Assembly (NCBI RefSeq): GCF_017876655.1
Contig: NZ_JAGIOK010000001.1
Coordinates: 2,418,001-2,482,000, forward strand
Reading direction: 5' to 3'
Source of the DNA: Microbacterium imperiale
GTDB taxonomy: Bacteria > Actinomycetota > Actinomycetes > Actinomycetales > Microbacteriaceae
Length of the DNA stretch: 64,000 nt
Part shown: positions 1 through 8,864 of the stretch, piece after piece
Layout: every line of letters begins with the position of its first letter
Position numbering within the stretch: the stretch's first letter is position 1
Notes under the pieces: model-generated
Seen by the model: only the letters and a program-made list of their open reading frames with translations
The model's database searches: none
What the model was told of the DNA's origin: nothing
Translations under genes and position numbers: made by a program

Positions 1-43
1 AGATCGATGACGACGACCGCGATAGCCCTTCAAAGGAGAACCG

Positions 44-2062
44 GTGGCATCCGAGCACCCGCACCCGTCCGCGGACGGCGCGATCCGCGACGCATGGATC
101 GCCCGGGCCGACGTCCTGCTCACGGCCGCCCGCCGCTACGCGACGCCGGGCGCCGGCCGCATCCACTTTCCCGGTGAGGAAGGCGGCTACGGCCACGCCG
201 TGGATGGGCTCGAGGGCTTCGCTCGCACGTTCCTGCTCGCCGGGTTCCGCATCGCGGGGGCCCGCGGCGAGGGCGTCGACGACCTCATCGCGCACTACCG
301 CCGCGGCGTCGTCTCGGGCGTCGATCCCGACGCGCCCGACCGCTGGGTGCGCATGGACGAGCACGCGCAGGCCAAGGTCGAGGCCGCCTCGATCGCGCTC
401 GTGCTCGACCTCACACGCCCCTGGATCTGGGATCACCTCGACGAGACGACCCGCGGCCGCGTCATCGACTACCTTGCTCCCGTCGTCGGCGACGACACGT
501 ACCCGCAGACGAACTGGGTCTGGTTCCGCCTCGTCGTGCAGACCTTCCTCCGCTCGGTCGGCGGCCCGTGGTCGGCCGACGACATCGCCGCCGACCTCGC
601 CCGTCACGACTCGTTCGTGCGCGAGGGCGGCTGGCTCTCCGACGGCGATGAGCGCTCGTACGACCACTACGTCGGATGGGCGCTGCACGTCTACCCGATC
701 CTGTGGGCGCGCATGGCCGGCGCCGCCGACCTCGCGGGCGACCGGACGCCCGTCGACGTCGCACGGCTCGACGCCTTCCTCTTCGACGCCTTCGCCCTCG
801 TGGGCGGTGACGGGTCGCCGCTCATCCAGGGGCGCAGTCTCATCTACCGCTTCGCGGCTGCCGCGCCGTTCTGGGCCGGCGTCATCGCCGAGGTGCCGTC
901 CCACAGCCCCGGGCGCCTGCGCCACGCGGCCGAGCGCATCGTCGACCACTTCGCCGAGCGCGGAGCGCCCGACGCCGACGGCATCCTGACGATGGGCTGG
1001 CACGGGCCGTGGCGCGCTCTGGCGCAGTCTTACTCCGGACCGGGGTCGCCGTACTGGGCCGTCAAGGGTTTCCTCGGCCTGCTGCTGCCGGCCGACCACC
1101 CCGTGTGGGCGGCTCCCGCCGAACCGCTGCCTGTCGAGGACGGCGACGCCGTGCGGGCGATCGCCGCGCCCGGGTGGATCGTCTCGGCGACGGCGACCGA
1201 CGGCATCGTGCGCGTCGTCAACCACGGCACCGACCACGCCTTCCCCGACGCCCGCGTCGCCGATTCACCGCTCTACGCCCGCATCGGGTACTCCACCGCG
1301 ACCGCGCCCTTCGTCGATGAGCGCGGCTGGCTCGAGCCGCTCGAGCAGTCCGTCGCCCTCGTCGACGCCGACGGCCGGGCGACCCACCGCACCGCGATGA
1401 CGCTGCTGACCGCGCGCGTGCAGGACGACGCCGACGGACGCGTGGGCGTCGCCGCCTCGACCTGGGACGCCCACGTCGTCGAACCGGCGCCCATGACGCA
1501 CCGGCACGGCTCCGGTCTCGCGGGGATCGTCACCCGCGTCGGCCGGCTCACCGTTCACTCGCTCGTGCGCGGGTCCGCCGAGGTGCGCATCGCCGTCGTC
1601 GACGAGCTCGAGCCGGAACAGGATGCCGCAGCGCTGCGCCTGCGCGTCGGCGGCTGGCCGCTGTCGGGCGACGAGCTGATCGGCGGCACCGACGACACCG
1701 GCGCCTGGGTCTTCGCGCGCGGCCGCAGCAGCGGCATCCGCGCCCTCGACGCCACCGCGGCTCCCGTGCTCGTCTCGCGCGCCGACGCCGACCCGTTGGG
1801 CGTGCGCGCGCTGGTTCCCACCGTCGAGCACGCCGTGGTCCCGGGCATGCCGGTCGTGACCCTCATCGACCTGGCCGGGGGCGAGCGCATCGCCCCGACC
1901 GTCGACGTCTCGCTCGACGACGCCACGGCGACCGTGGTGTGGCCCGACGGCATCCGCACGGTGAGCCGTCTCACGAACTCCGAATCGCCCGCCCCGGCGG
2001 CTCGGCACCACGAGGTCCGAAGTGGGACCTCGCACGCAATCGCAAAGGAGCAGCACGCATGA
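44..2062 (+). CDS. DUF2264 domain-containing protein
   Basis: This is a 672-aa cytosolic protein with no signal peptide. It has an (alpha/alpha)-barrel-like N-terminal two thirds rich in Trp, Asp and Tyr, and a beta-rich C-terminal third, matching DUF2264. Members of this family commonly sit next to GH88/GH105 and sugar importers, and are suspected to act on uronate- or deoxysugar-containing oligosaccharides; the activity here is inferred from context. The GTG start has an AAGGAG ribosome site about 7 nt upstream. Its stop overlaps the start of the ABC lipoprotein gene (ATGA), so the two are translationally coupled. Bases 1-43 hold only its leader, so the operon probably begins upstream of the window. 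Confidence 0.75.
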   Translation: MASEHPHPSADGAIRDAWIARADVLLTAARRYATPGAGRIHFPGEEGGYGHAVDGLEGFARTFLLAGFRIAGARGEGVDDLIAHYRRGVVSGVDPDAPDRWVRMDEHAQAKVEAASIALVLDLTRPWIWDHLDETTRGRVIDYLAPVVGDDTYPQTNWVWFRLVVQTFLRSVGGPWSADDIAADLARHDSFVREGGWLSDGDERSYDHYVGWALHVYPILWARMAGAADLAGDRTPVDVARLDAFLFDAFALVGGDGSPLIQGRSLIYRFAAAAPFWAGVIAEVPSHSPGRLRHAAERIVDHFAERGAPDADGILTMGWHGPWRALAQSYSGPGSPYWAVKGFLGLLLPADHPVWAAPAEPLPVEDGDAVRAIAAPGWIVSATATDGIVRVVNHGTDHAFPDARVADSPLYARIGYSTATAPFVDERGWLEPLEQSVALVDADGRATHRTAMTLLTARVQDDADGRVGVAASTWDAHVVEPAPMTHRHGSGLAGIVTRVGRLTVHSLVRGSAEVRIAVVDELEPEQDAAALRLRVGGWPLSGDELIGGTDDTGAWVFARGRSSGIRALDATAAPVLVSRADADPLGVRALVPTVEHAVVPGMPVVTLIDLAGGERIAPTVDVSLDDATATVVWPDGIRTVSRLTNSESPAPAARHHEVRSGTSHAIAKEQHA

Positions 2063-3342
2063 AGCGCAAGTTCGCAGCCGCCGCGGGGATGGCAGTCGTC
2101 GCCACCCTGTCGCTCGCCGCCTGCAGCGGGGGATCCGAGCCCGCTCAGACCGCCGACGGCCCCGTCACCCTGACCCTCTCGGGATGGAGCCTCGACACCA
2201 CCCCCGAGTTCCAGGTCCTCGCCGACGCCTTCCACGAGAAGAACCCCGACGTGACCGTCGAGCTCAAGCAGTACGACGCCGCCGAGTACAACACGCTGGT
2301 CACCGCCGACCTCGCCGCCGGCGTCGGGCCCGACATCATCACCCAGAAGGAAGTGAAGTTCGTCACGACCTTCCAGGAGGGCGGTCAGCTCATGGACGTC
2401 TCCGACGTCGAGCTGCCCGACGGCATCGGCGGCGCCTCGTCGTTCGAGATCGACGGCACCGCATACGGCGTGCCGTACCGCCAGGACCGCTGGGTGCTGT
2501 TCTACAACAAGGCGCTCTTCGACGCCGCCGGCCAGGAGTACCCGGACGGCACGTGGACGTGGGAGGACTACGACGCCGCCGCCGAGGCCATCAACCAGGC
2601 GGGCGTCGCGAAGGGCACCTACCAGCACCGCTGGCAGTCGACCGTGCAGGGCTTCGCCTCGGCGCAGGAGGACACCGACGTGCTCTCGGGCGACTACGGC
2701 TACTTCGCCGACTACTACGACCGCGTCCTGGACCTGCAGACGTCGGGCGCCCAGGTCGACTTCAACACCTCGACCGCCAACCAGCTCACCTACCAGGGCG
2801 AGTTCGGCACCCAGAAGGCGGCCATGCTGCCGATGGGCACCTGGTACGTCGCGACCCTCATCTCGCAGCAGGCCTCGGGCGAGGCGAACGACTTCGAGTG
2901 GGGCATCGCGCCGATCCCGCAGCTCGACGCCTCGACGGCCGGAACCGACAACACCCCGGTGACCTTCGGCGACCCGACCGGCTTCTCGATCAACGCCAAC
3001 ATCGACGGCGCCAAGACGCAGGCGGCGAAGGACTTCCTCGCCTACGCCGCGAGCCTCGAGGCCGCTGAGGAGCTCGCGAAGATCGGCATCACACCGGCCG
3101 TGGCGAACGACGACGTCACCGACGCCTACTTCGCCGTCGAGGGCGCGCCCACCGACGATCTGTCGAAGTTCGCGTGGTCGACCGGTGACGTCCACCCCGA
3201 GAACCCGACGTCGAACAAGACGGCGGCGATCCAGAACATCCTCAACGACATGCACAGCGCGATCCTCTCGGGCTCGACCCCGGTCGAGCAGGCCATCACC
3301 CAGGCCGAGGACCGCGTCGCCAGCGAGGTCGGTCTCGACTGA
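2059..3342 (+). CDS. Carbohydrate ABC transporter substrate-binding lipoprotein
   Basis: This 427-aa protein begins with a lipoprotein signal peptide: a basic MKRK start, a hydrophobic stretch, and a LAAC lipobox with the lipidated Cys at about residue 22. The rest fits a family 1 (MalE/UgpB-like) extracellular sugar-binding fold. It should capture the oligosaccharide at the outer face of the membrane and deliver it to the two permeases that follow. A GC-rich inverted repeat lies between this gene and the permease genes, a common arrangement that lets the binding protein be made in excess. The substrate is inferred to be a uronate oligosaccharide from the downstream enzymes. Confidence 0.93.
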   Translation: MKRKFAAAAGMAVVATLSLAACSGGSEPAQTADGPVTLTLSGWSLDTTPEFQVLADAFHEKNPDVTVELKQYDAAEYNTLVTADLAAGVGPDIITQKEVKFVTTFQEGGQLMDVSDVELPDGIGGASSFEIDGTAYGVPYRQDRWVLFYNKALFDAAGQEYPDGTWTWEDYDAAAEAINQAGVAKGTYQHRWQSTVQGFASAQEDTDVLSGDYGYFADYYDRVLDLQTSGAQVDFNTSTANQLTYQGEFGTQKAAMLPMGTWYVATLISQQASGEANDFEWGIAPIPQLDASTAGTDNTPVTFGDPTGFSINANIDGAKTQAAKDFLAYAASLEAAEELAKIGITPAVANDDVTDAYFAVEGAPTDDLSKFAWSTGDVHPENPTSNKTAAIQNILNDMHSAILSGSTPVEQAITQAEDRVASEVGLD

Positions 3343-3345
3343 CCC

Positions 3346-3385
3346 CGCCGGCCGTCGAGCTCTTCGACGGCACCCGCGGCCGGCG
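3346..3385 (+). promoter_or_regulatory. Intercistronic inverted repeat (mRNA processing or partial terminator hairpin)
   Basis: CGCCGGCCG at 3346-3354 pairs with CGGCCGGCG at 3377-3385, a 9-bp stem with a 22-nt loop. It starts 4 nt after the binding-protein stop and has no U-run. Such hairpins often protect the upstream mRNA or attenuate transcription into permease genes. That role is inferred. Confidence 0.45.
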
Positions 3386-3435
3386 CGGTACGCCCGCGCC
3401 GGCCGCATCCCCCTCCGTCCTCGCCAGGAGTACCC

Positions 3436-4371
3436 ATGACCACCACCGCCGCCGCCCCGAAGGTCGGCCGTCCCGAGCCGACGCAGCGTCGCCGGCGCTC
3501 GAAGCTGACGCTGCGCAACACGCTGCTGGGCTGGAGCTTCATCCTCCCGAACTTCCTCGGCTTCGCCCTGCTGACGCTCGTTCCCGTCATCACGCTGTTC
3601 TACATGTCGCTGACGAACTGGAACATCTTCGGCACGGCGAACTGGGTGGGGCTGGCGAACTTCGAGCGACTGCTCGGTGACGGCAGCTTCCGCATCTCGT
3701 TCGTCAACACCCTCTACTACGCCGCTCTGCACATCCCGCTGACGATCATCGCGTCGCTCGGTCTCGCGCTGCTGCTGAACAACAAGCTGCGCGGGGTCGC
3801 GTTCTTCCGCACCGCCGCGTTCTTCCCGTACATCACATCGATCGTCGCGATCGCGGTCGTGTGGAACCTGCTGTTCAGCCCGGAGTACGGGCCCGTGAAC
3901 GAGATCCTGCGGGCGATCGGCATCGCCAACCCTCCCGGCTGGCTGACCTCGTCCGAGTGGGCCATGCCCGCCGTCGTCATCGTCAGCACCTGGCGCGACA
4001 TGGGCTACTACATGATCCTGTTCCTGGCCGGTCTGCAGACCGTGCCGCGCGAGCTGTACGAGGCGGCACGCATGGACGGCGCCAACGCGTGGGAGCGGTT
4101 CGTCAACGTGACGCTGCCGTGCCTGCGCCCGACGATGTTCTTCGTCACCGTCATGCTCACGATCAACTCGTTCAAGATCTTCGACCTCATCCTCGTCATG
4201 ACCGAGGGCGGGCCGGGGCAGTCGACGCTCGTGATCTCGCAGTTCATCTACCGCAAGGGCTTCGAGGAGAACCAGTTCGGCTACGCGTCCGCCGCGGCCG
4301 TGGCGCTGTTCTTCCTCTGCATCTTCGTGACCATCATCCAGTTCGTCTGGAACAAGCGGAGGAACGTCTGA
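3436..4371 (+). CDS. Carbohydrate ABC transporter permease (MalF-like)
   Basis: This 311-aa protein has six predicted hydrophobic segments after a basic cytoplasmic N-terminus. The EAA loop of ABC sugar permeases (EAARMDGANAWERF, about residues 207-220) is clear; it contacts the ATPase. The ATG is preceded by an AGGAG site. It forms the membrane channel with the next gene, whose ATG overlaps this gene's TGA by 1 nt. No ATPase gene is present in the cluster, so a shared MsiK-type ATPase encoded elsewhere probably energises it, as is usual in actinobacteria. Confidence 0.93.
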   Translation: MTTTAAAPKVGRPEPTQRRRRSKLTLRNTLLGWSFILPNFLGFALLTLVPVITLFYMSLTNWNIFGTANWVGLANFERLLGDGSFRISFVNTLYYAALHIPLTIIASLGLALLLNNKLRGVAFFRTAAFFPYITSIVAIAVVWNLLFSPEYGPVNEILRAIGIANPPGWLTSSEWAMPAVVIVSTWRDMGYYMILFLAGLQTVPRELYEAARMDGANAWERFVNVTLPCLRPTMFFVTVMLTINSFKIFDLILVMTEGGPGQSTLVISQFIYRKGFEENQFGYASAAAVALFFLCIFVTIIQFVWNKRRNV

Positions 4372-5291
4372 TGACGAATCTTCTCGTCCCGCAGGACGAC
4401 CGTCGAGCGCTGCGCAAGCTCGCCGCCGACGCCATGCCCGAGGGCCCCCGGCCCGACACCGTCAGCCCGCTGCGCCGCGTCGGCCGCATCGCCGGGTACG
4501 TCGCGCTCATCGTCGCGGCCGCCGCGCTGCTGCTGCCGTTCTTCTGGATGATCATGAGCTCGCTCAAGACCGCGAACGAGGTCTTCTCGGTGCCGATCCA
4601 GTGGATCCCCGAGGTGTTCATCTGGCAGAACTACGTCGACATCTGGAACCAGTCCGGGATGCTGACGTGGATCCGCAACACGCTCGTGCTCGCGGTCGTC
4701 GTGACCTTCCTGCAGGTGCTGACCGGATCGTTCGCGGCCTACGGGTTCGCCCGCATCCGCTTCCCCGGGCGCGACGTGCTCTTCCTCGCCTACATCGGCA
4801 CGATCGCCGTGCCGTGGCAGTCGTACATGATCCCGCAGTTCATCCTGCTCTCGAACGCGAAGGTCTCGAACACCCTCTGGGCGATCATCCTGATCCAGGC
4901 CTTCGGCGCCTTCGGCGTGTTCCTGATGAAGCAGTTCTACGAGACCATCCCCGAGGAGCTCTCCGAGGCGGCACGTCTGGACGGCCTGAGCGAGTACGGC
5001 ATCTGGCGCCGCATCATGCTGCCGCTGTCGGTGCCGGCACTGGCGAGTCTGACGCTGCTGACCTTCGTCAACACCTGGAACGACTACCTCGGACCGCTCA
5101 TCTACCTGCGCAACCCCGACCTGTGGACCATCCAGCTCGGCCTGAAGAGCTTCGTCAGCAACCTCTACGACACCAACTACGCGCTGCTGTTCGCGGGTCT
5201 GGTCATCTCGGTGGTGCCCATCGCGCTGATCTTCCTGCTCGGGCAGAAGTACTTCGTCGAGGGCATCGCGACCAGCGGCATGAAGGGCTGA
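4371..5291 (+). CDS. Carbohydrate ABC transporter permease (MalG-like)
   Basis: This 306-aa protein is the second channel subunit. It has a long cytoplasmic N-terminal leader, six hydrophobic segments, and the EAA loop (SEAARLDGLSEYGIWRRI, about residues 195-212) followed by a LPL motif. The ATG overlaps the stop of the first permease, which fixes the start. It is co-transcribed with the binding protein and the catabolic enzymes. Confidence 0.93.
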   Translation: MTNLLVPQDDRRALRKLAADAMPEGPRPDTVSPLRRVGRIAGYVALIVAAAALLLPFFWMIMSSLKTANEVFSVPIQWIPEVFIWQNYVDIWNQSGMLTWIRNTLVLAVVVTFLQVLTGSFAAYGFARIRFPGRDVLFLAYIGTIAVPWQSYMIPQFILLSNAKVSNTLWAIILIQAFGAFGVFLMKQFYETIPEELSEAARLDGLSEYGIWRRIMLPLSVPALASLTLLTFVNTWNDYLGPLIYLRNPDLWTIQLGLKSFVSNLYDTNYALLFAGLVISVVPIALIFLLGQKYFVEGIATSGMKG

Positions 5292-5295
5292 GGCC

Positions 5296-5967
5296 GTGAA
5301 GCGCATCTCGCACAACACGTACGCCACGGTCTTCGGGGTCGTCTACCTCGGCCTGATGACCAACCTGCTGCTCCTGGCGTCGTGCCTGCCGTTCGTCGTG
5401 CTGCTGGTCATCACCGACCCGGCGCTGTCGTGGCCGATGCTCGCCGTCGTCGCGCCGCTGTGCGCGCCGGGGATCACGGCGGCGTTCGCGACCTTCCGCG
5501 CCCACGGCGACGGCGACACCCAGGTCGTCCGCACCTTCGTCCGAACCTGGAAGCGCTCGTGGCGCAAGGCCATGCTGCTGGGCGCGGTCGTGGTCGCCGC
5601 CCTCGTCGTCGTGCTCGTCGACGTGCGCTTCTTCGCGCCGCTGCAGGCGGGCGTCGCCGTGGTGCCGCTGCTGGCCGTCCTGACGGTGCTGGTGCTGGCC
5701 GCGTCGCTCGTGGCTTTCGCCGCCCTCGCGGAGGAGCGGGATGCCGCGCTGCGCTCGATCGCCCGCGCGGCTCTGTTCCTGAGCGTGCGGCGGTGGTGGC
5801 TGAGCCTCGTCTCGCTGGCGGTCATCGCCCTGCAGGCCGGGCTCTTCGTCACGATGCCGGCCGTCGCGATCGGCCTCTCCGCGGCGCCGGCGCTCTACCT
5901 CGCGTGGGCCAACGCCCGCTACATCCTCCGTCCGGTGCTCGGCGACCCCGAGCCCCGGACCGTCTGA
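5296..5967 (+). CDS. YesL/DUF624 family membrane protein
   Basis: This 223-aa protein has about five hydrophobic helices and belongs to the YesL (DUF624) family. The family is nearly always encoded with ABC importers for plant or algal oligosaccharides, as in the Bacillus rhamnogalacturonan cluster. Its biochemical role is unknown; it is thought to assist transport. The GTG start at 5296 lies 4 nt after the permease stop. The next gene begins 21 nt downstream, so it is inside the operon. Confidence 0.85.
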   Translation: MKRISHNTYATVFGVVYLGLMTNLLLLASCLPFVVLLVITDPALSWPMLAVVAPLCAPGITAAFATFRAHGDGDTQVVRTFVRTWKRSWRKAMLLGAVVVAALVVVLVDVRFFAPLQAGVAVVPLLAVLTVLVLAASLVAFAALAEERDAALRSIARAALFLSVRRWWLSLVSLAVIALQAGLFVTMPAVAIGLSAAPALYLAWANARYILRPVLGDPEPRTV

Positions 5968-5988
5968 ACCCCGAAGGAACCCCTCGAC

Positions 5989-7197
5989 ATGACATCCCTC
6001 CCCGGTACCGACCTCGACGCGCCGGCGGGCCCGGCACCCGCCGACCCCGCCGCGATCGAGGCGGCGATCGCCGCCGCCCTGACGACCCTGCGTCGCAACA
6101 TCGAGACGTTCGGCCTGAGCTACCCGGACGACACGACGGACGGCGACCGGTACCCGATCCGACCCGCTGCGGGCGGGTTCGCCGCGGGCGCCAACCGCGG
6201 CTGGACCACGAGCTTCTGGCCGGGCATGATGTGGATCGCGTGGGAGCTGACCGGCGACGCCTTCTTCCGTGACGCCGGGCTCGCGCACGCCGAGGACTTC
6301 GCCCGACGCGTGCGCGACGAGGAGGACCTCGACACCCACGACCTGGGCTTCCTGTACACGCTGGCGTCCGTCGCGCCCTACCGCCTGCTCGGCGACGAGG
6401 ACGCGCGCGCGAGCGCGCTCGACGCCGCCGACCACCTGATGCGCCGCTTCCTCGAGCCGGCCGGCATCGTGCAGGCGTGGGGCGACCTCTCCGACCCCAC
6501 GCAGCGCGGCCGGACGATCGTCGACAGCCTCATGAACATGCCGCTGCTGACCTGGGCCGGCGAGCAGACCGGCGAGGAGCGGTTCGCCGACGCCGTGCGC
6601 CGTCACACGACGCAGCTGCGCACGCACATCCTGCGCGACGACGACACCACGTTCCACACCTTCTACTGGGACGCCGAGACCGGGGAGCCCCTGCGCGGCG
6701 CCACGGAGCAGGGCGCGTTCGACGACTCCTGCTGGGCGCGCGGTCAGGCGTGGGGCGTCTACGGCTTCGCGCTGAACCACCGGGCGACCGGCGACCCGGC
6801 GCTCCTGGACGCGTCGCGGCGCTGCGCGGAGCGATTCCTCTCGAAGCTTCCGAGCGACCGCGTGCCCTTCTGGGACATGGTCTACACCGACGGCGCCGAC
6901 GCCCCGCGCGACAGCTCGTCGGCGGCGATCGTCGTCTCGGGACTGTTCGAGCTCGCCGACGCCGAGACCGACGCCGCGGCCGCGGATCGGTACCGGCGCT
7001 CGGCGTACGAGATCCTCGGGTCGCTGATCGCGAACTACACTCCCGAGACGCCGGAGGCCTCCGACGCGGTCATCCTGCACAGCGTGTACGACTTCCCGAA
7101 GTCCGTCGGCGTCGACGAGGGCACCCTGTGGGGCGACTACTTCTACCTCGAAGCGCTCGTGCGCGCCGCGCGCCCCGGCTGGAAGCCGTACTGGTGA
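5989..7197 (+). CDS. Unsaturated uronyl hydrolase, glycoside hydrolase family 88
   Basis: This 402-aa, signal-less, (alpha/alpha)6-barrel enzyme hydrates the C4=C5 double bond of the 4,5-unsaturated uronate left by a polysaccharide lyase. The product opens to 4-deoxy-5-keto-uronate. The two family Asp residues are visible in THDLGFLY (about D118) and IVDSLMNMPLL (about D179), and the conserved SCWARGQAWGVYGF segment is present. Being cytosolic, it acts on oligosaccharides brought in by the importer. Its stop overlaps the next gene's GTG by 4 nt. It supplies the substrate for KduI and KduD, so the cluster reads as one pathway. Confidence 0.9.
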   Translation: MTSLPGTDLDAPAGPAPADPAAIEAAIAAALTTLRRNIETFGLSYPDDTTDGDRYPIRPAAGGFAAGANRGWTTSFWPGMMWIAWELTGDAFFRDAGLAHAEDFARRVRDEEDLDTHDLGFLYTLASVAPYRLLGDEDARASALDAADHLMRRFLEPAGIVQAWGDLSDPTQRGRTIVDSLMNMPLLTWAGEQTGEERFADAVRRHTTQLRTHILRDDDTTFHTFYWDAETGEPLRGATEQGAFDDSCWARGQAWGVYGFALNHRATGDPALLDASRRCAERFLSKLPSDRVPFWDMVYTDGADAPRDSSSAAIVVSGLFELADAETDAAAADRYRRSAYEILGSLIANYTPETPEASDAVILHSVYDFPKSVGVDEGTLWGDYFYLEALVRAARPGWKPYW

Positions 7198-8048
7198 GGC
7201 TCGTCCGCTACCGCACCGAGTCGGGCGTGCGCTCGGGCGTCGTCGTCACCCGAAGCGGCGAGGACGGCGTCGTCGACCTCGGCGACGAGCCGCTCACCGC
7301 GATCCTCGCGACCGGGATGCATGCCGTCCGCGACGCGGTCGCCGATGCGGCGGCATCCCTTCCGGCCCTGTCGTCGCTGCGGCTCGAGCCGCCGGTGCGG
7401 CCCGGCAAGATCCTCTGCCTCGGGTACAACTACCGCGGTCACGTGCCCGACGGCGTCGATCCGACGGCCGATGACCCCGACTTCCCGGACGTGTTCGTCA
7501 AGACCTCGAACACCCTGGGCGGCCCCGCCGACCCGGTCGTGGTGCCGCCGGTCGCGGACGACGTCGACTACGAGGGCGAGATCGCTGTCGTCATCGGCCG
7601 CCGCGCGAAGGACGTCCGTATCGAGGACGCGCTCGACCATGTCGCCGGCTACACGATCCTCAACGACGTCTCGGACCGCTCGTGGCAGCGGCGGCAGAGC
7701 CAGTGGGCCATGGGCAAGTGCTTCGACGGGTTCGCTCCGCTCGAACCGTGGCTCGTGACGCCCGATGAGGCCGGCGACCCGCAGGACATGCTCGTGGAGG
7801 TCGTGCGAGACGGTGTCGTCACCGTCTCGCAGTCGACGGCGACGACGATCTTCTCGGTCGCGTACGTCGTGTCGTACCTCAGCAGCGTCATGACGCTCGA
7901 ACCCGGCGACGTCGTCTCGACCGGCACGCCGCAGAAGCTGCCCGACGCCCAGCGCGCCCACCGGCCGCTGCGCGCGGGCGATGCCGTGACCGTCCGCGTC
8001 GAACGGCTCGGCGAACTGACCACCACCTTCATCGGAGGCCCCGCATGA
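7194..8048 (+). CDS. Fumarylacetoacetate hydrolase family protein
   Basis: This 284-aa protein has an FAH C-terminal catalytic fold. It shows LGYNYRGH, the metal-binding DYEGEIAVVIGR segment, a GKCFDGFAPLEPW segment and a closing STGTPQKLP. The family hydrolyses or decarboxylates 2-oxo and acyl-pyruvate substrates with Mg2+. GTG at 7194 (GTGA overlap with the GH88 stop) is chosen because homologous sequence begins there; the open frame extends far upstream without family signal. In this pathway it may act on a 2-keto-3-deoxy acid side product. That is inference, since the canonical KDG route does not need it. Confidence 0.85.
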   Translation: MRLVRYRTESGVRSGVVVTRSGEDGVVDLGDEPLTAILATGMHAVRDAVADAAASLPALSSLRLEPPVRPGKILCLGYNYRGHVPDGVDPTADDPDFPDVFVKTSNTLGGPADPVVVPPVADDVDYEGEIAVVIGRRAKDVRIEDALDHVAGYTILNDVSDRSWQRRQSQWAMGKCFDGFAPLEPWLVTPDEAGDPQDMLVEVVRDGVVTVSQSTATTIFSVAYVVSYLSSVMTLEPGDVVSTGTPQKLPDAQRAHRPLRAGDAVTVRVERLGELTTTFIGGPA

Positions 8049-8809
8049 TCCTCGACTCCTTCCGCCTCGACGGCCGGGTCGCCCTCGTGACCGGCTCGAC
8101 CCGCGGCCTCGGCCAGGGCGCCGCGCTCGCGCTCGCCGAGGCCGGCGCCGACGTGGCCCTGCTCGACCGCGGCGACGCCGCCGAGACGGCCGAGCGCATC
8201 GCCGCCCTCGGACGTCGAGCCCACCGGATCCGGCTCGACCTCGGCACGGCGACGCCCGAACAGCTCGCCGAAGCGGTCGCCGAGACGGTCGCCGAGCTCG
8301 GGGGCATCGACATCCTGGTCAACAACGCCGGCACCATTCGTCGCGCGCCCGCCGCCGAGCACCCGGCGACGGACTGGGACGAGGTGCTCGCCGTCAACCT
8401 CGACGCGGTGTTCCACCTGTCGCAGGCCGCGGGTCGTCGGATGATCGCGCAGGGCTCGGGCCGCATCCTGAACGTCGCTTCGATGCTGTCGTTCCAGGGC
8501 GGCATCCTCGTCCCCGGATACGCGGCATCCAAGCACGCGGTCGCGGGGCTGACCAAGGCGCTCGCGAACGAGTGGGCCGCCTCGGGAGTGACGGTCAACG
8601 CGATCGCGCCGGGCTACATGGCCACCGACAACACCGCGCCCATCCGCGCCGACGCCGACCGCGAGGCATCCATCCTCGCCCGCATCCCCGCCGGCCGGTG
8701 GGGCACCCCCGGCGACCTGCAGGGCGCGTTCGTCTTCCTCGCCTCGGATGCCGCGGCCTACGTCACCGGCGCCATCGTGCCGGTCGACGGCGGCTGGCTC
8801 GTCCGCTGA
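8045..8809 (+). CDS. kduD: SDR oxidoreductase, KduD-like (2-deoxy-D-gluconate 3-dehydrogenase type)
   Basis: This 254-aa classical short-chain dehydrogenase has the nucleotide-binding TGSTRGLGQG motif near residues 14-23, NNAG, the catalytic Ser in NVASM, and the Tyr/Lys pair in YAASKHA. KduD reduces 2,5-diketo-3-deoxygluconate to KDG with NADH. The assignment rests on family resemblance plus position next to kduI, the PfkB kinase and the KDPG aldolase. The ATG overlaps the preceding stop by 4 nt. Confidence 0.85.
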   Translation: MILDSFRLDGRVALVTGSTRGLGQGAALALAEAGADVALLDRGDAAETAERIAALGRRAHRIRLDLGTATPEQLAEAVAETVAELGGIDILVNNAGTIRRAPAAEHPATDWDEVLAVNLDAVFHLSQAAGRRMIAQGSGRILNVASMLSFQGGILVPGYAASKHAVAGLTKALANEWAASGVTVNAIAPGYMATDNTAPIRADADREASILARIPAGRWGTPGDLQGAFVFLASDAAAYVTGAIVPVDGGWLVR

Positions 8810-8864
8810 CCCGAACCCATCCCGTCCCCGGCCTCGCGCCGACCCGCCCCCGAAGGGAACCCCC

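Noticed and set aside
1555..3732. Long minus-strand open frame of about 725 codons antisense to the DUF2264, lipoprotein and permease genes
   Set aside because: It runs opposite real genes, is of low-complexity Val/Arg/Gly/Asp composition typical of high-GC antisense frames, and matches no family.
5203..7080. Long minus-strand open frame antisense to the YesL and GH88 genes
   Set aside because: Same shadow composition; both genes opposite have strong family evidence.
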